From the NCBI GenBank assembly GCA_951394045.1, contig OX595991.1:620001-684000 (forward strand): 64,000 nucleotides of DNA. The letters run 5' to 3'. This DNA comes from Nitzschia sp. DOCU1 (taxonomy: Eukaryota; Bacillariophyta; Bacillariophyceae; Bacillariales; Bacillariaceae). The notes under the pieces were generated by a model. That model did no database searches. It was given only the letters and a program-made list of their open reading frames with translations, and had not been told where the DNA came from. Both the position numbers and the translations under genes were made by a program. This document shows positions 42,794 to 53,315 of the stretch, piece by piece; position 1 is the stretch's first letter; each line of letters opens with the position of its first letter.

Positions 42794-44461
42794 TCAGCAT
42801 CCTCCCAGCAGCCATGCTTGCCACGCGGCGTTCTCTCGATATTCACTAGAACTCGACTTGGTTTCTCGTATCGTCTTGCTACCAAAAGGATTGGCCTGAG
42901 CCTCCCACAAGACCTTGGCCGCCGACGACGACTCCCCGTTCTTCTCGTCAATGACTGTTTGGATGACGTCCATGTCTTCCTGGCACTCCTCCAAGGTATA
43001 TGCCGTAATGACAAATGGTATCGCTGATTCGGTTCGGTTATGGAGATATTGGATGGTGGGAATCCAATCTTTGTATCCCCAGATACCAGCATTAAAAGCC
43101 ACTGCTAGGGTTGGAGCAGGTGACGACGATGATGATTCGGCCAACCACGTGTGATAGACTCCCGAATGGCATGTCGCGATGGCACTTTGAAACACTGTGG
43201 GTGTCTGGGGTGTTAATAGATCGACCCCAGATTCTGTAGTAGTAATGGCGGCAGAATTCGCAAGGTCACGTCCAATCAAACGAAGATGCACGTGTTGATA
43301 CCCACCACAACCTTTCCAAGCACCCATCCATCGAATAATAGGTCGAAAGGTACTTTGTATCCGTTCGACACTTTCACACTCCACATGATCCACTCCAACA
43401 ATGTCAATGACAAGTGTGTTTGATGAACGTGTGTTGTTGTTGTTGGGCAGCAACAAACCGTGTTCCTTTATTCGTATCAAAGCTTCCGCCAAGGTGGCCG
43501 AACGTGAGAGGGAAGCCGTGGCTTGCTTGGCCTTGTCGGTGGATCGTCGAAATGCCTTGTAAGGTATAGCGGGTATGATATCATGTGTCGCTGGAAGAGA
43601 AGACTGTCGTTCTTGCCAGGCTGCAAATTTTTGTTGAAAGGGATTGTCCGACTTTTGATTCAATGCCTGCACGACCTTTCGTACTGCATCGGTATCGACG
43701 GACAATGACGCGGAAGTGCCGGATGCTGCTGGAATTGCAGTTGGAGGTGCCACTGGAGGTAGATGATCCCACTCGGCAATGAATCCATTTTGTAGAGCGG
43801 CCTTCTTTCGCTCGTCAAACGCCGCAGCTATTATTTTCAAGTCTTCGTCTTGAGGGTAAATCTGCTCATTGGACGAAGAAGAATTTGTTGGCTGTGCCGG
43901 CTGCTTGGAATCTGGAACAGAATTAGAGGCATTATCTGTAGCAGTCAAGGGACTGCCTTCCCCTTGCCAACTCGGCGGCCGTCGCTCTCCTTTTAGAGTT
44001 CGTTCATATTCTTTATCCAGCAATGAAAGGGCCTTGTCGGCAATATTGTGAAAATCATCCACTCCTACATCCAAGGGTGCAGATGCATACTCTGGAAGCC
44101 GAGCTACGCCAGCATAATTATCACTGTCTAGTCGTCGAGATTCCCCATCATCGTTGTCGTTTCCGGCAAAGGCAGCCGGATTGACAAAAAAGGCTCCCCG
44201 GGCAGTCGGAATTTCCCCAGTATTGGGCTCATCGTCATCATCGTCATCAGTTTCGTCTTCACCGTCTGAAGGACCCATGGATACCATCAAGGAAGAATAC
44301 TGAAGGTCCGTCAAGGGCGTGTAGCCCTCTGCCTGTGCCCAAATGTCTTGTTGTTGCTCCCGTGGATCAATCGTATCTTCGATTATTTCCGCAGCGGTGG
44401 TAGTGGCATCGTCGTCTGCCACGGAGGGAGCTTGACTTCGATCGTCATCACAAGTGCCCAT
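42794..44461 (-). CDS. MSS51 C-terminal-domain-like protein
   Basis: Single exon from ATG 44461, 555 aa. The N-terminal third is acidic and disordered (a run of Asp near residue 75). The C-terminal part (about 310-530) matches the domain found after the zinc finger in MYND proteins and yeast Mss51: LAEALIRIKEHGLLLP, LVIDIVGVDHVECESVERI, HLRLIGRDL, and the strongest block LAVAFNAGIWGYKDWIPTI, followed by PFVITAYTLEECQEDMDVI. No MYND zinc finger is visible. Mss51 couples COX1 translation and assembly in yeast, but proteins with only this domain are mostly uncharacterised. Family confident, function unknown. Divergent from the SUMO-like gene. Confidence 0.78.
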   Translation of the reverse strand: MGTCDDDRSQAPSVADDDATTTAAEIIEDTIDPREQQQDIWAQAEGYTPLTDLQYSSLMVSMGPSDGEDETDDDDDDEPNTGEIPTARGAFFVNPAAFAGNDNDDGESRRLDSDNYAGVARLPEYASAPLDVGVDDFHNIADKALSLLDKEYERTLKGERRPPSWQGEGSPLTATDNASNSVPDSKQPAQPTNSSSSNEQIYPQDEDLKIIAAAFDERKKAALQNGFIAEWDHLPPVAPPTAIPAASGTSASLSVDTDAVRKVVQALNQKSDNPFQQKFAAWQERQSSLPATHDIIPAIPYKAFRRSTDKAKQATASLSRSATLAEALIRIKEHGLLLPNNNNTRSSNTLVIDIVGVDHVECESVERIQSTFRPIIRWMGAWKGCGGYQHVHLRLIGRDLANSAAITTTESGVDLLTPQTPTVFQSAIATCHSGVYHTWLAESSSSSPAPTLAVAFNAGIWGYKDWIPTIQYLHNRTESAIPFVITAYTLEECQEDMDVIQTVIDEKNGESSSAAKVLWEAQANPFGSKTIRETKSSSSEYRENAAWQAWLLGGC

Positions 44462-45079
44462 GGTTTAAGAACTGTGGGGTCCTTCTTGAAGTCCAATGGG
44501 ATCGGTACGTACTATACTAACTGAGTTGACACGAACCTTTGCGGTGCACCATGCTCACAAAATGATGTAATGATCAGCCAAGACTCGACTCGCACTGCAA
44601 GAAGGGAGGATAGAGGAGGAGAGGGCATCCATGGTGGCGCGCCTCTCTGTCTCTCGCAACCCCGGAGGGAAAAGCGCGGGAAACGTCATGGGAGGTCGAA
44701 TCAGTCAAATCGTCAAAATGGCGGCGACCGGCGATTCGTACTTCGCAGGATCCCCTGGCGCGTTGAACGAGCACGTCCGTCATTTACTTAGACAAATTCT
44801 ATACAATGGGTGCGCCGTTGTATATTGATTTCCTTTAGACATGAGGTTATATACACCGATTTGTGTTCGATGAAATATTCAAATACATATATCCTATATT
44901 GAAGTCACATGGAGGTGCGAGCAGGGTGCCGATCGCTCACATCGCTCATCACACGGACATCAACCTTTGCGGCGATCGCCACACTTCCAAGCATCCACCC
45001 CATAACACTCTGTTGTACACTTCGATTTCGTTGAAAGCATTCATTTGCATTTCGTCGAAAAAGACAAACAATATTCACC
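44462..45079. other. Divergent promoter region (MSS51-C-like / SUMO-like)
   Basis: About 618 bases with presumed promoters for both neighbours. Short frames at 44570-44828 look non-coding. No RNA gene was recognised. Confidence 0.5.
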
Positions 45080-46003
45080 ATGGCTTCTGTTATGCAAGAG
45101 AGCGGAATCTGGGTTCCCGAAACTCGTAGCCAAAAGAGCGGCAAGGAGTCCAAGATCGAATCGTGGTGGGAGGTAAAGCGCTCGCAAAACCCTGCCGACC
45201 CCAAGCCCACTCGCGGTGCTACTCCTTTGGTAGAACGATGCATGCGTGTCCATGGATTCCCCGAGGCCTTTGCCAAGCGTGTCCTCAAGGGATACCGTCA
45301 ATTCATGGAACTCAAGTCGGTCATGAATGATTGGCAAGAGATGAAATTGTCGCCTTCCATCCCAATTCTCCAAATGTGGGAGCAACATTTGCTTGACAAC
45401 TTGAACTACACCGAAGATTGTCTTCTTTTGTTCGGACGTGTCATTGGACATAACCCCGATGGTGTTTTGGACGGACCCGCCTTGCAAGAGCGCATCATGA
45501 CCACGAAGATCGCTTTCCAAGCTCGTTACGGAGATGATTTGGATCAAGATGTCTGGGATTTTGGTGATGACTGGAACACTGCCGTTTTGAAGGCCGAGAA
45601 GCCCCTAAAGTCCGTCGGTGACCAGCCTTCCATGTCTAGCCCACGTGGACGTCTTCCTGTCGCATCCGTCGCTGGAGAAGAACCCATCCGTCGTGGAATG
45701 GGAACGCCATCTCGTGCTGGTGTCGCTGCCAAGTCTCCCGTTGGTGCTGGAACCCCTGGAGGTAACGAACCAATTACCATCTTCCTCCGAGACTCAAATA
45801 CCGGAGAAGAGACTTACTTTTCGTTGCGATACAAGAGCACTCTTCGAATTGTGTTCACCGTCTTTGCGGAACGCCGAGGACTCAACCAAGACCTTCTCAA
45901 GTTCACATACAATGGACAAACGCTTACCGGCTATGAGACTCCCCACAGTCTTGGACTGGATGATCGCGCTCGTATCGACGTCATGATCCAAAGAAGGGCA
46001 TAA
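45080..46003 (+). CDS. SUMO-like (Rad60-SLD type) protein with GRDP-like N-terminal region
   Basis: Single exon, 307 aa, ATG in CACCATGG context. The N-terminal part (about 45-130), VERCMRVHGFPEAFAKRVL, YRQFMELKSVMNDWQ, PILQMWEQHLLDNLNYTEDC and GRVIGHNPDG, resembles the repeated 'VW..H..DT..Y..DC....G..I.H.P' block of DUF1399/glycine-rich-domain proteins. The C-terminal part (about 230-306) is ubiquitin-like: PITIFLRDSNTGEETYFSL, KSTLRIVFTVFAERRG, LLKFTYNGQTLTGYETPHSL and the ending ARIDVMIQRRA. It lacks a C-terminal Gly-Gly, so it probably acts as an internal SUMO-like binding domain rather than a conjugated modifier. A Gly/Pro/Ser linker joins the two. Confidence 0.75.
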   Translation: MASVMQESGIWVPETRSQKSGKESKIESWWEVKRSQNPADPKPTRGATPLVERCMRVHGFPEAFAKRVLKGYRQFMELKSVMNDWQEMKLSPSIPILQMWEQHLLDNLNYTEDCLLLFGRVIGHNPDGVLDGPALQERIMTTKIAFQARYGDDLDQDVWDFGDDWNTAVLKAEKPLKSVGDQPSMSSPRGRLPVASVAGEEPIRRGMGTPSRAGVAAKSPVGAGTPGGNEPITIFLRDSNTGEETYFSLRYKSTLRIVFTVFAERRGLNQDLLKFTYNGQTLTGYETPHSLGLDDRARIDVMIQRRA

Positions 46004-46301
46004 GCTATACATCAATGACTTGGATCATTGATGGAATGGCATGACAAAGCGGCAACCCCGTCGTCTCTTCTTCTCTCCTCTCCTTCCCTCGCTGCATTCT
46101 GCACTGTAATTCGTCTATACCAATGTACCAACATTCTGTACCCAAACATCGAAAGATGCTGGAAACTAAGAAGTCCATATAGAATATGATTTTCTCGTTA
46201 CTCAACTTCATTTGACTTAAAAAGAATCTACAGCGCGCTGTACCCGTAGTAAAACAACTCAGCATTCAGAGCCTTGTCAAGTGACCTTCGCGCTTCGATA
46301 T

Positions 46302-48236
46302 CTACCCAATAGACTCTATCAAGCCCTTGAGGTTTTCCATGATTGTAGCGCTGCCCTTCGAATTCGATCGATAAGACGTCCTGTTTCGCACAAAACCTAG
46401 CTTGGGATTATCATAGTCAACGGCATAAAAATCTTCCACACGTTGTTCAATCTCTGGTGTCATGTACCAGGAGTACTTGTTGCGTGAGTCCGTGACGTGG
46501 GTCTGATGCCGGTGGCTTCCCGCGTGAAAGATAGGGTCCCAACCATACTTCCCCCAACCACTCGCCCCGAATTCATCCCAGGCCCCCACACGTTGCAAAA
46601 GTTCTTTGGCATCTTCCTGCACCGTTTCAAATCTTCCAACAAAATTGATGTAGGGCCAATATTTTTCTTCCATGCGGTAGTGCTGAGCCAACCAATGAAC
46701 ATCGATGCAGCCCTCAATCAAGTCCAAAAACTGGAGTGGCGTAAGTACTTCCCTCGAACAAGCTAAGTCACGGAGATTTACTTGCGTCGAATTGCGGCAA
46801 CATTTCCGAAAGATAAAGTCGGGAGTCGATACGGCCTTGTCCAAATAGGCACTCAAAAAGCGTTCCTTGGGATCCCGTACAAATATTGCTCTTGTGTAGT
46901 CAGGCGAAGTCATAATTTGATTGGCCTCTTCCAAGGAATAGCTCCAAAGATAGCGAAGTCCATTGCTGTGGGGATTGTGGGGAAGACCACGACGTTCGTC
47001 TTGATTTTGATAATCGTGAACACCATTGATTCTGCGAAACAGCATTTTCCAAGTAGTACATGCATTCTTGGGAATGGTAAAAAACACCAGATTGAATTGC
47101 TCCACAACAATCGGTGACGCATCCCATTCTCGCACATTCTTGAAATAGATGTAATCCTCTGGCTGCACCAGTTGCATACGCGAAAAGCCCAACGCCTGAT
47201 TTTCGTAATCTTGACGGTAGACTTGGTTGAGAAGAGCTTCTCGGGCAGGATCTTCGTAGAAGGGTTCCATTCGTTTTCGCCGCCGAAAGGGTTGATAGAT
47301 CAGCATGAGTTGTGACGAAAAGGACTGCGTGCCATTCTTACCCCACCCTGAAGCTCCAAACAAGTTCCAGACGCCTATACGCTCCAGTAGCTTTTGAGCA
47401 TCCTTATCGGCCTTATCCCAGTGCCCGGCAAAGTTGACGTATTTCCAATATTTAGCGTCCATCCGTTCGGTGATGGACGCCCATCGTACATCTCGACATT
47501 GTGTTTTGTCCAGCATGTACAAAAATGCTTCTGGAGTTACATTATGAGACGGAAAGCAATCCTGCTTGATGGGACAACAACGCCGTCGCACATATTCCCC
47601 ATTACTGGAAAGCACCGTTTCCTGATAGACGGAATAGAATTTTTCGAGTGGATCGCGTACGAAAATAGCTCGAGTATACTTGGGCGATGTCATAATGGTG
47701 GTAGCGTAGGATTGATTGAAATCCCGCAAGTACATCAATCCATTCTGTGCCGAGTCATGTAGATCCGCAGCTTCTCGTGTATCCCAGTCGGCGTATCCCA
47801 TCATTCGCCGAAACAGTTTCTTCCACAATGTCGCCGGTGGTAGTGGAAAGAAGACTAGCTTGTAATCTTCCAATACAATGGGTGAAAAGTCCCACACCAC
47901 AGCCGCAGCAGCAGCACTGCGAGAAGTAGCATTGGTGCTTCGCTGTAAATAAATCGTATCGGTCGGCTTGACCATCATTCGTTTCTTGTTCTTTAATCGT
48001 TGCTCCAATGCTTCCCTTTGTTGCCGAGTCTGCGCCAACAATGACGGAGCTCCAAAGCCAAAAGCATCAATCGGTATTGAGGACGTTGAAGGAAAGGTTC
48101 CGAGTTTGAAGGACCATCGAATGTTTGTGGCGAGAGCGAGGAACAAAAGAAGAGAAGCAAGCAATGCCAAGCGATAGGCGTGCTTGGATTTCTTTGCATG
48201 GGGTTGCTGTACGTTATGGCGGTGGGCAGAAACCAT
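46302..48236 (-). CDS. Tandem-domain carbohydrate sulfotransferase (N-domain degenerate)
   Basis: Single exon from ATG 48236, 644 aa; a type II Golgi-like protein with a single membrane anchor (about 22-42, LALLASLLLFLALATNI). It holds two homologous sulfotransferase domains of the Sulfotransfer_2 kind. Domain 2 (about 360-620) keeps the PAPS 5'-phosphosulfate loop FTIPKNACTTWKMLFRR and the 3'-phosphate motif RAIFVRDPKERFLSAYLDK. Domain 1 (about 105-340) keeps RAIFVRDPLEKFYSVYQ but its 5' loop reads FFPLPPATLWKKLFRR, lacking the KxxCT core, and is probably inactive. Likely role: sulfation of cell-wall or secreted polysaccharide, by family. It is a paralogue of the inverted gene at 53825-55684. 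Confidence 0.85.
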   Translation of the reverse strand: MVSAHRHNVQQPHAKKSKHAYRLALLASLLLFLALATNIRWSFKLGTFPSTSSIPIDAFGFGAPSLLAQTRQQREALEQRLKNKKRMMVKPTDTIYLQRSTNATSRSAAAAAVVWDFSPIVLEDYKLVFFPLPPATLWKKLFRRMMGYADWDTREAADLHDSAQNGLMYLRDFNQSYATTIMTSPKYTRAIFVRDPLEKFYSVYQETVLSSNGEYVRRRCCPIKQDCFPSHNVTPEAFLYMLDKTQCRDVRWASITERMDAKYWKYVNFAGHWDKADKDAQKLLERIGVWNLFGASGWGKNGTQSFSSQLMLIYQPFRRRKRMEPFYEDPAREALLNQVYRQDYENQALGFSRMQLVQPEDYIYFKNVREWDASPIVVEQFNLVFFTIPKNACTTWKMLFRRINGVHDYQNQDERRGLPHNPHSNGLRYLWSYSLEEANQIMTSPDYTRAIFVRDPKERFLSAYLDKAVSTPDFIFRKCCRNSTQVNLRDLACSREVLTPLQFLDLIEGCIDVHWLAQHYRMEEKYWPYINFVGRFETVQEDAKELLQRVGAWDEFGASGWGKYGWDPIFHAGSHRHQTHVTDSRNKYSWYMTPEIEQRVEDFYAVDYDNPKLGFVRNRTSYRSNSKGSATIMENLKGLIESIG

Positions 48237-48744
48237 GTTGTCGTTGTTGCTTCCTGCCCGTCTGCTTCAAGTCTCCGTCTACTTGACAACTACCAACACG
48301 GCTTCATGCATCCTTTCTTGCAGGCCCGATCACTGCATCCAGCATTGGTTGAAAGTGAAAAGGCGATGGCTGCTTTCGATTTGTGGCGGTAATGGCCGTG
48401 GAGTTCTGACCATCGTGTAGAGTCTCCCTCCGAGCGTTTTCCCGCGCAAAAGCCAGGTCCCGAGTTCGTGTCACGGACCCGATGACTCGCCGGACTCCTG
48501 CGACTTCTCCGCACTCCGATGGGTCACACACGAGTGAGTCACGAACACCAGAATGACCGTTTCCCGCGCTTTTTCTCGCTACAAGATCGCAGCGCACCAC
48601 TTTTGTTGCCCTCTTCTTCTCTTGATGTCTATGGCATATCCTTGCCCTCAAGAACAAGACCGTGGTAGGAAAGGCTATCGTAGAAGGCATAAGGAAGACC
48701 CCCACTCGAATACACAGTAGAAAGCGAGACTCTCAAGTTCTGCA
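48237..48744. other. Divergent promoter region (sulfotransferase / cytochrome b561)
   Basis: About 508 bases with presumed promoters for both genes. No gene was recognised. Confidence 0.5.
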
Positions 48745-50808
48745 ATGATTGGCGTTTTCTCGTTGCGGCCGTGCTCCTTCTCAGTGGCCGTGTGGCTGCT
48801 CCTCCTGCTGGCATCATCTGCGAGTTCGCAATCCACATCCATTACAGACGCGACATCCAAGTATGTCGCTTCTTCTGAATCTACCTATGATCACATGGTG
48901 AAACTAGAAGACAATCTCTGGTTTCATTGGAACGATATCAGGGGTGATCGTTTCATGGGTCGACTGGTTCACATTGCCGACAGCTTTGATCAAGCGCCAT
49001 CTTGGCTAGGCTTTGGCGTCTATAAAGACAATCGTGTATACACGGACCTTCCCACGGCATCCACGCCTTTTATGGTCGGATCGACGGCTATTATCGGCAC
49101 GGTGGGTACACCTGAAGTGTCGTCACCCGCGCAACATTATCATTTGACGTCGCAATCGTCCGAAGGAATTACCCTCGTGACGCCAGACGATGATTCCGGG
49201 TATACCGATGCCACCATTGTTCATCACGCCCAAGACGATGCTACCGTATTTACAGATTTGTCCTTTACCAAAGGATTGAATGGAGAACAAAGTGGTCAAT
49301 TACGACGGGATGGTACCAATGTCTTTTTGTGGGCCGTAGGTCCACCCGAAGGAAAAAGTAGTGGCACAACCTTGGGAAAGCATGCCTTGAAGGGTGTCAT
49401 CTTTTTGGATTTGGCAGCCGTCCAAAAACAAGTCGAAGGAAAAGCGACTGGAAGCTATTCGGCAGGACGAGTTTCAGCAGAAGATGGCGATAATCCGGCG
49501 CCGGTCATTCGGGGTAAATGTGGATCGACCTTGTTGGAAGGCAGCGACGCGGGTCAAATAGATTTGACACAACAATTGCAATTTCATTGGAAAGTAGTGG
49601 GACGGGGTACCAAAGTACAAATTGCACTGTCCTATACGGGAGCCGAAGCGTGGTTGGGAGTAGCGACCAGTACCAATGGACGCATGGTGGGATCCTCTGC
49701 GATTATTGGTGCAACGGATAACGGCAGCGGCGACGGACTAGGATTTCCACCGACGCACTACAATTTGAATGATCAAGATATCAGTGGAGTGACAGCGGAT
49801 TCCTCAGTACTATTGGAAGAAGCGAGTATTACCAGTGCTCCCAGTACGACGGATGCATCCCAAACAACAACGGTCTTAAAATTTACCAAATCGCTGAATG
49901 ATCCCAACGATGCGATCCCCATTACGCCAGGTTTGACCACCTTTTTATATGCGGTCGGGGCGTCTCGAGAACTCGCATATCACGAGCATCGCGGTGCCTT
50001 TCAGTTGGATTTGGAAGATTGCGGTGGCACTATTGTGGCGGCCGGGACGTTTACGCGGTATAGCATTTTCATCGCACATGGATTCTTGGCGACCTTGGCC
50101 TGGGCCCTGGCAACGCCCTTTGCCGTCACTGTGGCATGGTTTCGCACCTTGGTGCCGGCGTCATGGATTTATATCCACGTCTTTGCCAATGTGTTTACCT
50201 TTTTGGCGACTGTCACTGCCTTCGTGATTGTCATTATTGGCGTTTCAAAAGAAGACGCCACGGATCACTTTTCCAAGACGCATCATTACGTGGGACTAGT
50301 GTTGGTCTTCTTTGCTGCCTTCCAAGTCGTCAATGGATTCTTGCGACCACCCGTCCAACGCAAGGACTCTCTTCGGTTCGAGAATACCCCTCAAGACACG
50401 ATCATTGGCATTATTCCTATTCCACGCACACCTCGCGAGACATGGCAGCTGATGCATCGACTGTCGGGGCTGGCCGCGATTGGCATGGGCATTTATCAAG
50501 TTCAATCCGGCCTGGCTTTGTATGCCATGCAATTTCGAACACAATCCATGGTCATGTACTATTGGATTTATGTCTTCCTATTTTTCGCGGGCGTTATTGG
50601 ACTCAAGATTTGGGTGTACTATGAAGAAGACAAGGCTCGGCGGGGTGTCATGCACGCCGTGAGTACGAGTGAACCCAGCGGTGGATTTGAGGATGTACCG
50701 CCACACCACCACGAGGATGATGATTTGGGAGAGGAGTCGTCGCCTACCAAGGAAATGGAACTGTCTAGTACCCAAGTTCCTGCTGTCATGAAAGGAACGC
50801 TATCATGA
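48745..50808 (+). CDS. Tandem-DOMON cytochrome b561 (CYBDOM) protein
   Basis: Single exon, 687 aa. Signal peptide (VAVWLLLLLASSASSQS) is followed by two DOMON-like domains (about 50-230 and 265-425), each with 'SWLGFGVYKDNR' or 'AWLGVATSTNGRM' followed by VGS(T/S)AIIG and a Y.L....GIT/GVT block. A cytochrome b561 core lies at about 440-625 with His in IAHGFLATLAW, WIYIHVFANVF, KTHHYVGLVLVFF and WQLMHRLSGLA, the four expected haem ligands. The cytosolic tail is acidic. CYBDOM proteins carry electrons across the plasma membrane, often reducing ferric or cupric complexes; a role in metal uptake is inferred. It lies between two inverted sulfotransferase paralogues. Confidence 0.9.
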   Translation: MIGVFSLRPCSFSVAVWLLLLLASSASSQSTSITDATSKYVASSESTYDHMVKLEDNLWFHWNDIRGDRFMGRLVHIADSFDQAPSWLGFGVYKDNRVYTDLPTASTPFMVGSTAIIGTVGTPEVSSPAQHYHLTSQSSEGITLVTPDDDSGYTDATIVHHAQDDATVFTDLSFTKGLNGEQSGQLRRDGTNVFLWAVGPPEGKSSGTTLGKHALKGVIFLDLAAVQKQVEGKATGSYSAGRVSAEDGDNPAPVIRGKCGSTLLEGSDAGQIDLTQQLQFHWKVVGRGTKVQIALSYTGAEAWLGVATSTNGRMVGSSAIIGATDNGSGDGLGFPPTHYNLNDQDISGVTADSSVLLEEASITSAPSTTDASQTTTVLKFTKSLNDPNDAIPITPGLTTFLYAVGASRELAYHEHRGAFQLDLEDCGGTIVAAGTFTRYSIFIAHGFLATLAWALATPFAVTVAWFRTLVPASWIYIHVFANVFTFLATVTAFVIVIIGVSKEDATDHFSKTHHYVGLVLVFFAAFQVVNGFLRPPVQRKDSLRFENTPQDTIIGIIPIPRTPRETWQLMHRLSGLAAIGMGIYQVQSGLALYAMQFRTQSMVMYYWIYVFLFFAGVIGLKIWVYYEEDKARRGVMHAVSTSEPSGGFEDVPPHHHEDDDLGEESSPTKEMELSSTQVPAVMKGTLS

Positions 50809-51071
50809 GCGTACTGTTTTTGGGTGAACTGTATCCTATTCGTACACTTGAATACTAAAGTATTGTAAAGTCAATGAGCTACGAGCATCCTAGTTTGCTT
50901 CAATATCACGTCGACGAAACTATGTCGTCAGAGCAACAGCAGACCTAAAGTGAAGAGATATCTACTGCTCTGCAAGGGTGATATCAGTAGTTTAAAAAAG
51001 ATAGTCAAATGCGATTACATTGTAAAGTGATTCGGGCACCTCGACAGAGGTGGGCAAGAAACCCTTTCAAG

Positions 51072-53315
51072 CTAACTGGATGGCTTTTTCTTGTAGCATT
51101 TTGGTGCTCCATACCAATTCTTACGGCAAACACCAGAACAGCAGTCTGAATTCCCAGTACACGGGACTCTCCCCAGGGGTTTGCACGCGGCAAATTCAGC
51201 TTGGTAGCTTTGGGTGCCTGGCTGCACGAGTACACTGTGCTCTATACCACCTCCATCAGACCAGTGTTGAAAGAAAAGTCCCTCTTGATCGACCGCACGA
51301 ATAGACAACTGATGATTGACCCAAGAAGCAACTGAGACTGGAGTCACCACGGAATAGTCTTGGACGAAGAGTTCCATTCCCGACGGGTTGCTTTCAAACG
51401 ACAGTTCTGCCAATTGGGGCATCAAGATCAAACTCGTTGTCGTTGCGAGACCTAGACTATCGGTGGCTGTCAGTAGGACTTCGAGGTAGCTATCGGTTGC
51501 TGCCAAAAAGTCCTCAGGCGATGGTGCTCTATCCATCACAATGTTGTTGCCAGTTTTGGGATCGAGAAATGGATGGTAGTGCGTGTTGTGGTGTTGCCTC
51601 ACTTCCCATGATAATGATGAATCCGGCAGAGTATTGCCATCGGCATCTAGCGCAGAACCAATCAGAGTGAATACATCTCCAACAGCGAATGTGGTCCCTT
51701 CCGGCGGACTTTCAATGAATGCGAGGGGTGGTGTGCCGATTGCGACGGTCACCTCAGCCGTCCCCGAAAATCCATCAGGGTCCGTTACACTAAGTTTCAC
51801 TTCAAATGTCCCTGGACTCGTATATGTATGAGATCTTGAAGGCGATGTAGAATTATTCCCATCACCAAAGTCCCAGAAATATTGCAACGCGTCACCGTCG
51901 GGATCACTGCTCCCGGTTCCGTCAAAAACTACAGGAATACCAACTTGACCCGTGTTTTCCAATATAGAAAGCTGAGCTATCGGGGCTTGATTCACGCCGC
52001 CTTCGTATATGATGCGACGGATATTCACTGATCCTATACGGGTAGTGTAGTACAGCGCTTGAGTGTTTTGATAGGGGCCAAACAGCAACTGCGCGGCTCT
52101 CCCGACGTTAGAATCTTCCAGATTGTGGAACAGTGTCTTGGTCCACTCTGGGAGGGGGCGACCTGCATCACAAGATGAACATGGCGTACCATCCTTTTGA
52201 ATGACGTACAATTCACTTTGCACAAATTCTAGGTAGAGGATGGCCCCATCATAACTGCTCGGCCACACGCCGTTTGGCACAACCTCGATTCCTGTTACAG
52301 CTGCACCTTCACCATCCTCGTGCCCGTACCAAAAGATGGGATCGATCGTTTCGGGTCCGGGTTCTGGACAATCAAAGAAGCTATCAAGAAGGCATGGTCC
52401 TTCTCGGGTATTCCAACCAAAATTCCCACCTGCAAAGCCGTCTCCACCCAAACTGATTTCTTCCCACTTTGTTCCACCGACGTCGCCAATATAGAACCGA
52501 GTGGTTCCATCGTCGGTATTAGGATCCAAAGAGAAGCGGTATGGATTTCGGAACCCATAGTGATAAATTTCTTTACAAATCTTGCCAGGCTGTGACTGTT
52601 GATTGCACCTGGCGGTTTCAACATCACCCACAGTAGCATTCGCAAACGGATTATCTTGTGGAACGTCGCCATCTTCAGTCAGTCGCACAATCGTTCCCAA
52701 CAGATTCCCAAGATCCTGGCCATTCTTCGAAGCTCCACCTTCTCCAATCGTGAGATACAAATATCCATCATTGCCAAAGAACATGTCACCACCATTATGA
52801 ATCTTGTCTGGGAGAGGCTCTGTCTCCAACAGAACTTCTTCGGACGAATCAATAATGGAATAGTCATCATCTGCAATGGTAAATCGTGACAATCGATTGA
52901 CCGCACCCGTTGTGGAACTCATACCGCATCCTCCATTTTTGTCAAACGTATAGGATATATAGACCATGGGTGTTTGGGGGAAATTGGGATGTGCCAAGAC
53001 TTGATGAACCCCTCGTTCTCCATTGAAGCACAAACGACCGGAGATATCCAAAGCCAAATAGGAATCACCCGAGGTATCGGGGTCTGGAATCACACTGATT
53101 TGACCATCCTTGGCTGCGGCATAGATAAGATAGCCTTCTCCATTCCGTTTGGGAGCGAATGTAATGGTGCTAATGCCAGGGATGCGTGCCGCCCCTTCCT
53201 CTCGAAATCCCGAGGGCAAGCCCGCCACCAATCCTGTGCAAAGAAAAGATACGAGGCAAACCTTTCTCAGAGAAACCCTCATTGCTCCAAGAAATCTCAA
53301 TGAAATATTCACCAT
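51072..53315 (-). CDS. PQQ-type sugar dehydrogenase/HHIP-like beta-propeller with PKD domain
   Basis: Single exon from ATG 53315 (alternative at 53282), 747 aa, with a signal peptide (VCLVSFLCTGLVAGL). The propeller (about 40-460) carries GSDH-family blocks: RGVHQVLAHPNFP, HNGGDMFFGNDGYLYLTIGE, GFRNPYRFSLDP, GDVGGTKWEEISL and YDGAILYLEFV. A PKD domain follows (about 465-550; VFDGTGSSDPDGDALQYFW, FEVKLSVTDPDG). The last 30 residues are Cys-rich (PCTGNSDCCSGVCRKNWYG), knottin-like. Probably secreted and active on sugars or binding glycans at the cell surface. Whether it binds PQQ and is catalytic cannot be told by eye. The PKD and cysteine knot suggest attachment to extracellular matrix. Confidence 0.87.
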   Translation of the reverse strand: MVNISLRFLGAMRVSLRKVCLVSFLCTGLVAGLPSGFREEGAARIPGISTITFAPKRNGEGYLIYAAAKDGQISVIPDPDTSGDSYLALDISGRLCFNGERGVHQVLAHPNFPQTPMVYISYTFDKNGGCGMSSTTGAVNRLSRFTIADDDYSIIDSSEEVLLETEPLPDKIHNGGDMFFGNDGYLYLTIGEGGASKNGQDLGNLLGTIVRLTEDGDVPQDNPFANATVGDVETARCNQQSQPGKICKEIYHYGFRNPYRFSLDPNTDDGTTRFYIGDVGGTKWEEISLGGDGFAGGNFGWNTREGPCLLDSFFDCPEPGPETIDPIFWYGHEDGEGAAVTGIEVVPNGVWPSSYDGAILYLEFVQSELYVIQKDGTPCSSCDAGRPLPEWTKTLFHNLEDSNVGRAAQLLFGPYQNTQALYYTTRIGSVNIRRIIYEGGVNQAPIAQLSILENTGQVGIPVVFDGTGSSDPDGDALQYFWDFGDGNNSTSPSRSHTYTSPGTFEVKLSVTDPDGFSGTAEVTVAIGTPPLAFIESPPEGTTFAVGDVFTLIGSALDADGNTLPDSSLSWEVRQHHNTHYHPFLDPKTGNNIVMDRAPSPEDFLAATDSYLEVLLTATDSLGLATTTSLILMPQLAELSFESNPSGMELFVQDYSVVTPVSVASWVNHQLSIRAVDQEGLFFQHWSDGGGIEHSVLVQPGTQSYQAEFAACKPLGRVPCTGNSDCCSGVCRKNWYGAPKCYKKKPSS

